Of a stretch of DNA of 7,892 nt, positions 6,782-7,892 are shown one piece after another. The DNA is from Porticoccaceae bacterium (GTDB taxonomy: Bacteria; Pseudomonadota; Gammaproteobacteria; Pseudomonadales; Porticoccaceae). Made by a program: the position numbers and the translations under genes. The stretch lies in NCBI GenBank assembly GCA_019090225.1, contig JAHRWI010000201.1, positions 1-7,892 on the forward strand, given 5' to 3'. Below the pieces are notes generated by a model, which was not told where the DNA came from, made no database searches, and worked only from the letters and a program-made list of their open reading frames with translations. The stretch's first letter is position 1, and every line of letters starts with the position of its first letter.

Positions 6782-7633
6782 ATGAAACAACTTTCTACTA
6801 CCGTATTTGCCGAAGACTTTGTTTTCCTCGAAGGCCCACGCTGGCGGGGCGACAAGCTATGGCTTTCGGATATGCACGGCCATGTGGTCTACACGCTGGG
6901 CATGGATGGCAAACGTGAAAAGGTCATTGATGTACCGGGCCAACCATCGGGCCTGGGTTTTTTGCCGGACGGGACGCCTTTGATTGTATCGATGCATGAC
7001 CGCAAGCTTATGAAGCTGGTCAACGGCAAATTAGAGTTACACGCCGATATTTCACAAATCTGTCCCTATGAGATCAATGACATGGTGGTGGACAAAAACG
7101 GTAATGCCTACATCGGCAATATCGGCTTTGATCTGTTCAAGAAAGAAAAATTCAAACCCACCAATTTTGTGCTGGTGACGCCAGATGGCAAAGCCCGCGA
7201 AGTTGCGACTGATCTGGCCGTGCCCAACGGCCCGGTGATTACACAGGATGGCAAAACCCTGATTGTTGCTGAATCCTGGGCCAAACAGTTGAGCGCCTTT
7301 GATATTGAAGCCGACGGCTCACTGAGTAATCGGCGGGTCTGGGCGGATCTGGATAGCTGCGCTCCCGATGGTATTTGTCTGGATGCAGAAGGCGCGGTGT
7401 GGGTCGCGGTATTCAACCAGGATCATTTTATCCGGGTACTGGAAGGCGGCGAAATCACTCATCAGGTGAAGGTGGTCGATCGTTTTCCCGTTGCCTGCAC
7501 TTTGGGTGGCCCAGATGGTTGCACCTTGTTCGGTTTAACTTATAAAGGCGCTATTCAGGATATTGGCAAAGATAAGACAGCTTCACGCATCGAGATAGTT
7601 CATGTCGACGTACCCGGCAGTGGCTCTCCCTGA
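6782..7633 (+). CDS. SMP-30/gluconolactonase/LRE-family protein (putative lactonase)
   Basis: A 283-residue six-bladed beta-propeller enzyme candidate, the usual length for the family, with no signal peptide. Characterised relatives (regucalcin/SMP-30, gluconolactonase) are divalent-metal-dependent hydrolases that open sugar or other lactones. The expected metal ligands are visible: Glu17 in LEGPRW, Asn149 in VPNG and Asp196 in APDGICLD, matching human SMP-30 Glu18, Asn154 and Asp204. Asn99 in EINDMVVD matches the substrate-side Asn103. The catalytic set is therefore intact, but the natural substrate is open because the family is broad. Blade-type motifs (PSGLGFLPDG, NDMVVDKNGNAYIG, GPVITQDGKTLIVAES) recur at regular intervals. 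ATG 6782 has AGGAG seven nucleotides upstream. It is the only gene between its promoter and the terminator at 7684. Divergence from a zinc alcohol dehydrogenase fits a route in which an alcohol or lactol is oxidised to a lactone and then opened; this is inference. Confidence 0.9.
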   Translation: MKQLSTTVFAEDFVFLEGPRWRGDKLWLSDMHGHVVYTLGMDGKREKVIDVPGQPSGLGFLPDGTPLIVSMHDRKLMKLVNGKLELHADISQICPYEINDMVVDKNGNAYIGNIGFDLFKKEKFKPTNFVLVTPDGKAREVATDLAVPNGPVITQDGKTLIVAESWAKQLSAFDIEADGSLSNRRVWADLDSCAPDGICLDAEGAVWVAVFNQDHFIRVLEGGEITHQVKVVDRFPVACTLGGPDGCTLFGLTYKGAIQDIGKDKTASRIEIVHVDVPGSGSP

Positions 7634-7683
7634 TTAAGGTTGATAAGCCAGTACATACTTTGGCACTGTAAACGCCGTGCACA

Positions 7684-7714
7684 AAAAAGGCCGACAGTTC
7701 ATGTCGGCCTTTTT
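7684..7714. terminator. Bidirectional intrinsic terminator between the SMP-30-like gene and tRNA-His
   Basis: AAAAAGGCCGACA (7684-7696) and TGTCGGCCTTTTT (7702-7714) form a perfect 13-bp stem with a GTTCA loop. The G/C-rich core is flanked by A5 and T5, so it works in both directions: for the SMP-30-like gene, whose stop is 50 bp to the left, and for tRNA-His arriving from the right on the minus strand. Confidence 0.93.
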
Positions 7715-7770
7715 AAATTTACTAAGTTTTTGATTTACCGGGCCATTCTTTTACCCGCTATTGATTTAAC

Positions 7771-7847
7771 TGGGGTGGCTGACGGGGCTCGAACCCGCGA
7801 CAACAGGAATCACAATCCTGGACTCTACCAACTGAGCTACAGCCACC
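7771..7847 (-). tRNA. tRNA-His (anticodon GTG)
   Basis: Read on the minus strand, this is a full cloverleaf with encoded CCA (7773-7771). Acceptor GTGGCTG (7846-7840) pairs with CAGCCAC (7781-7775). C73 (7774) faces an encoded extra G-1 (7847), the identity feature of tRNA-His that RNase P keeps in bacteria. The anticodon stem CAGGA/TCCTG encloses TTGTGAT, with GTG as the complement of 7813-7811. The T-arm is GCGGG TTCGAGC CCCGT. It closely resembles E. coli hisR. Only 45 bp upstream are in view, and no clear promoter or second tRNA end is seen there. Confidence 0.97.
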
Positions 7848-7892
7848 ATTAACCTTTTAACACTCACCTATTTAAATGTACTGAGCGCCTAC

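Noticed and set aside
7640..7852. A 70-codon plus-strand reading frame ending in ARTRDNRNHNPGLYQLSYSHH.
   Set aside because: Its C-terminal half is the antisense translation of tRNA-His and its start crosses the terminator at 7684-7714. This is a familiar false-gene pattern, and there is no ribosome site.
7848..7892. Possible end of another tRNA upstream of tRNA-His, as in multi-tRNA operons.
   Set aside because: No CCA or T-arm is recognisable on the minus strand in the 45 bp available; the window ends too soon to decide.

Overview
The window looks like ordinary chromosome from a gammaproteobacterium. The evidence is a cmoA-cmoB pair whose products match the Escherichia coli proteins block for block. 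The acyl-CoA ligase / zinc alcohol dehydrogenase / SMP-30 content fits a marine, lipid- or alicyclic-degrading lineage (Spongiibacter/Cellvibrionales-like), but that placement is inference. I see no phage genes, insertion sequences, CRISPR array, toxin-antitoxin or defence genes.

Layout. Bases 1-3537 hold three co-directional + strand genes: the C-terminal part of an M16C (presequence-protease-like) metallopeptidase that begins upstream of the window, then cmoA 16 bp later, then cmoB overlapping cmoA by ATGA. Bases 3538-3720 are intergenic, with a weak terminator-like hairpin, a 7-bp inverted repeat and a candidate promoter. Bases 3721-5268 encode an AMP-forming acyl-CoA synthetase of FadD13-like size and motifs. 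Bases 5297-5479 form a compact tRNA unit: a strong sigma70 promoter, tRNA-Arg(ACG), and a perfect 22-bp hairpin that can terminate transcription from both sides. Bases 5491-6585 (- strand) encode a zinc alcohol dehydrogenase. It is divergent from an SMP-30/gluconolactonase-like gene (6782-7633, +) across a 196-bp intergenic region. A second bidirectional terminator (7684-7714) separates that gene from a convergent tRNA-His(GTG) (7771-7847, -).

How the genes work together. CmoA makes carboxy-S-adenosylmethionine and CmoB uses it to build cmo5U34 in tRNA, so these two act consecutively. The peptidase is probably co-transcribed but has no obvious mechanistic link. The ligase, dehydrogenase and lactonase-like protein could serve one catabolic route (alcohol oxidation, lactone opening, CoA activation). 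That is only a hypothesis: they are in separate transcription units, and a tRNA lies between two of them.

I did not find a convincing undescribed system. The items most worth checking are the shared sequence motif facing outward in the divergent dehydrogenase/SMP-30 intergenic region, the possible functional link between those two enzymes, and the unusually long shared terminator behind tRNA-Arg.
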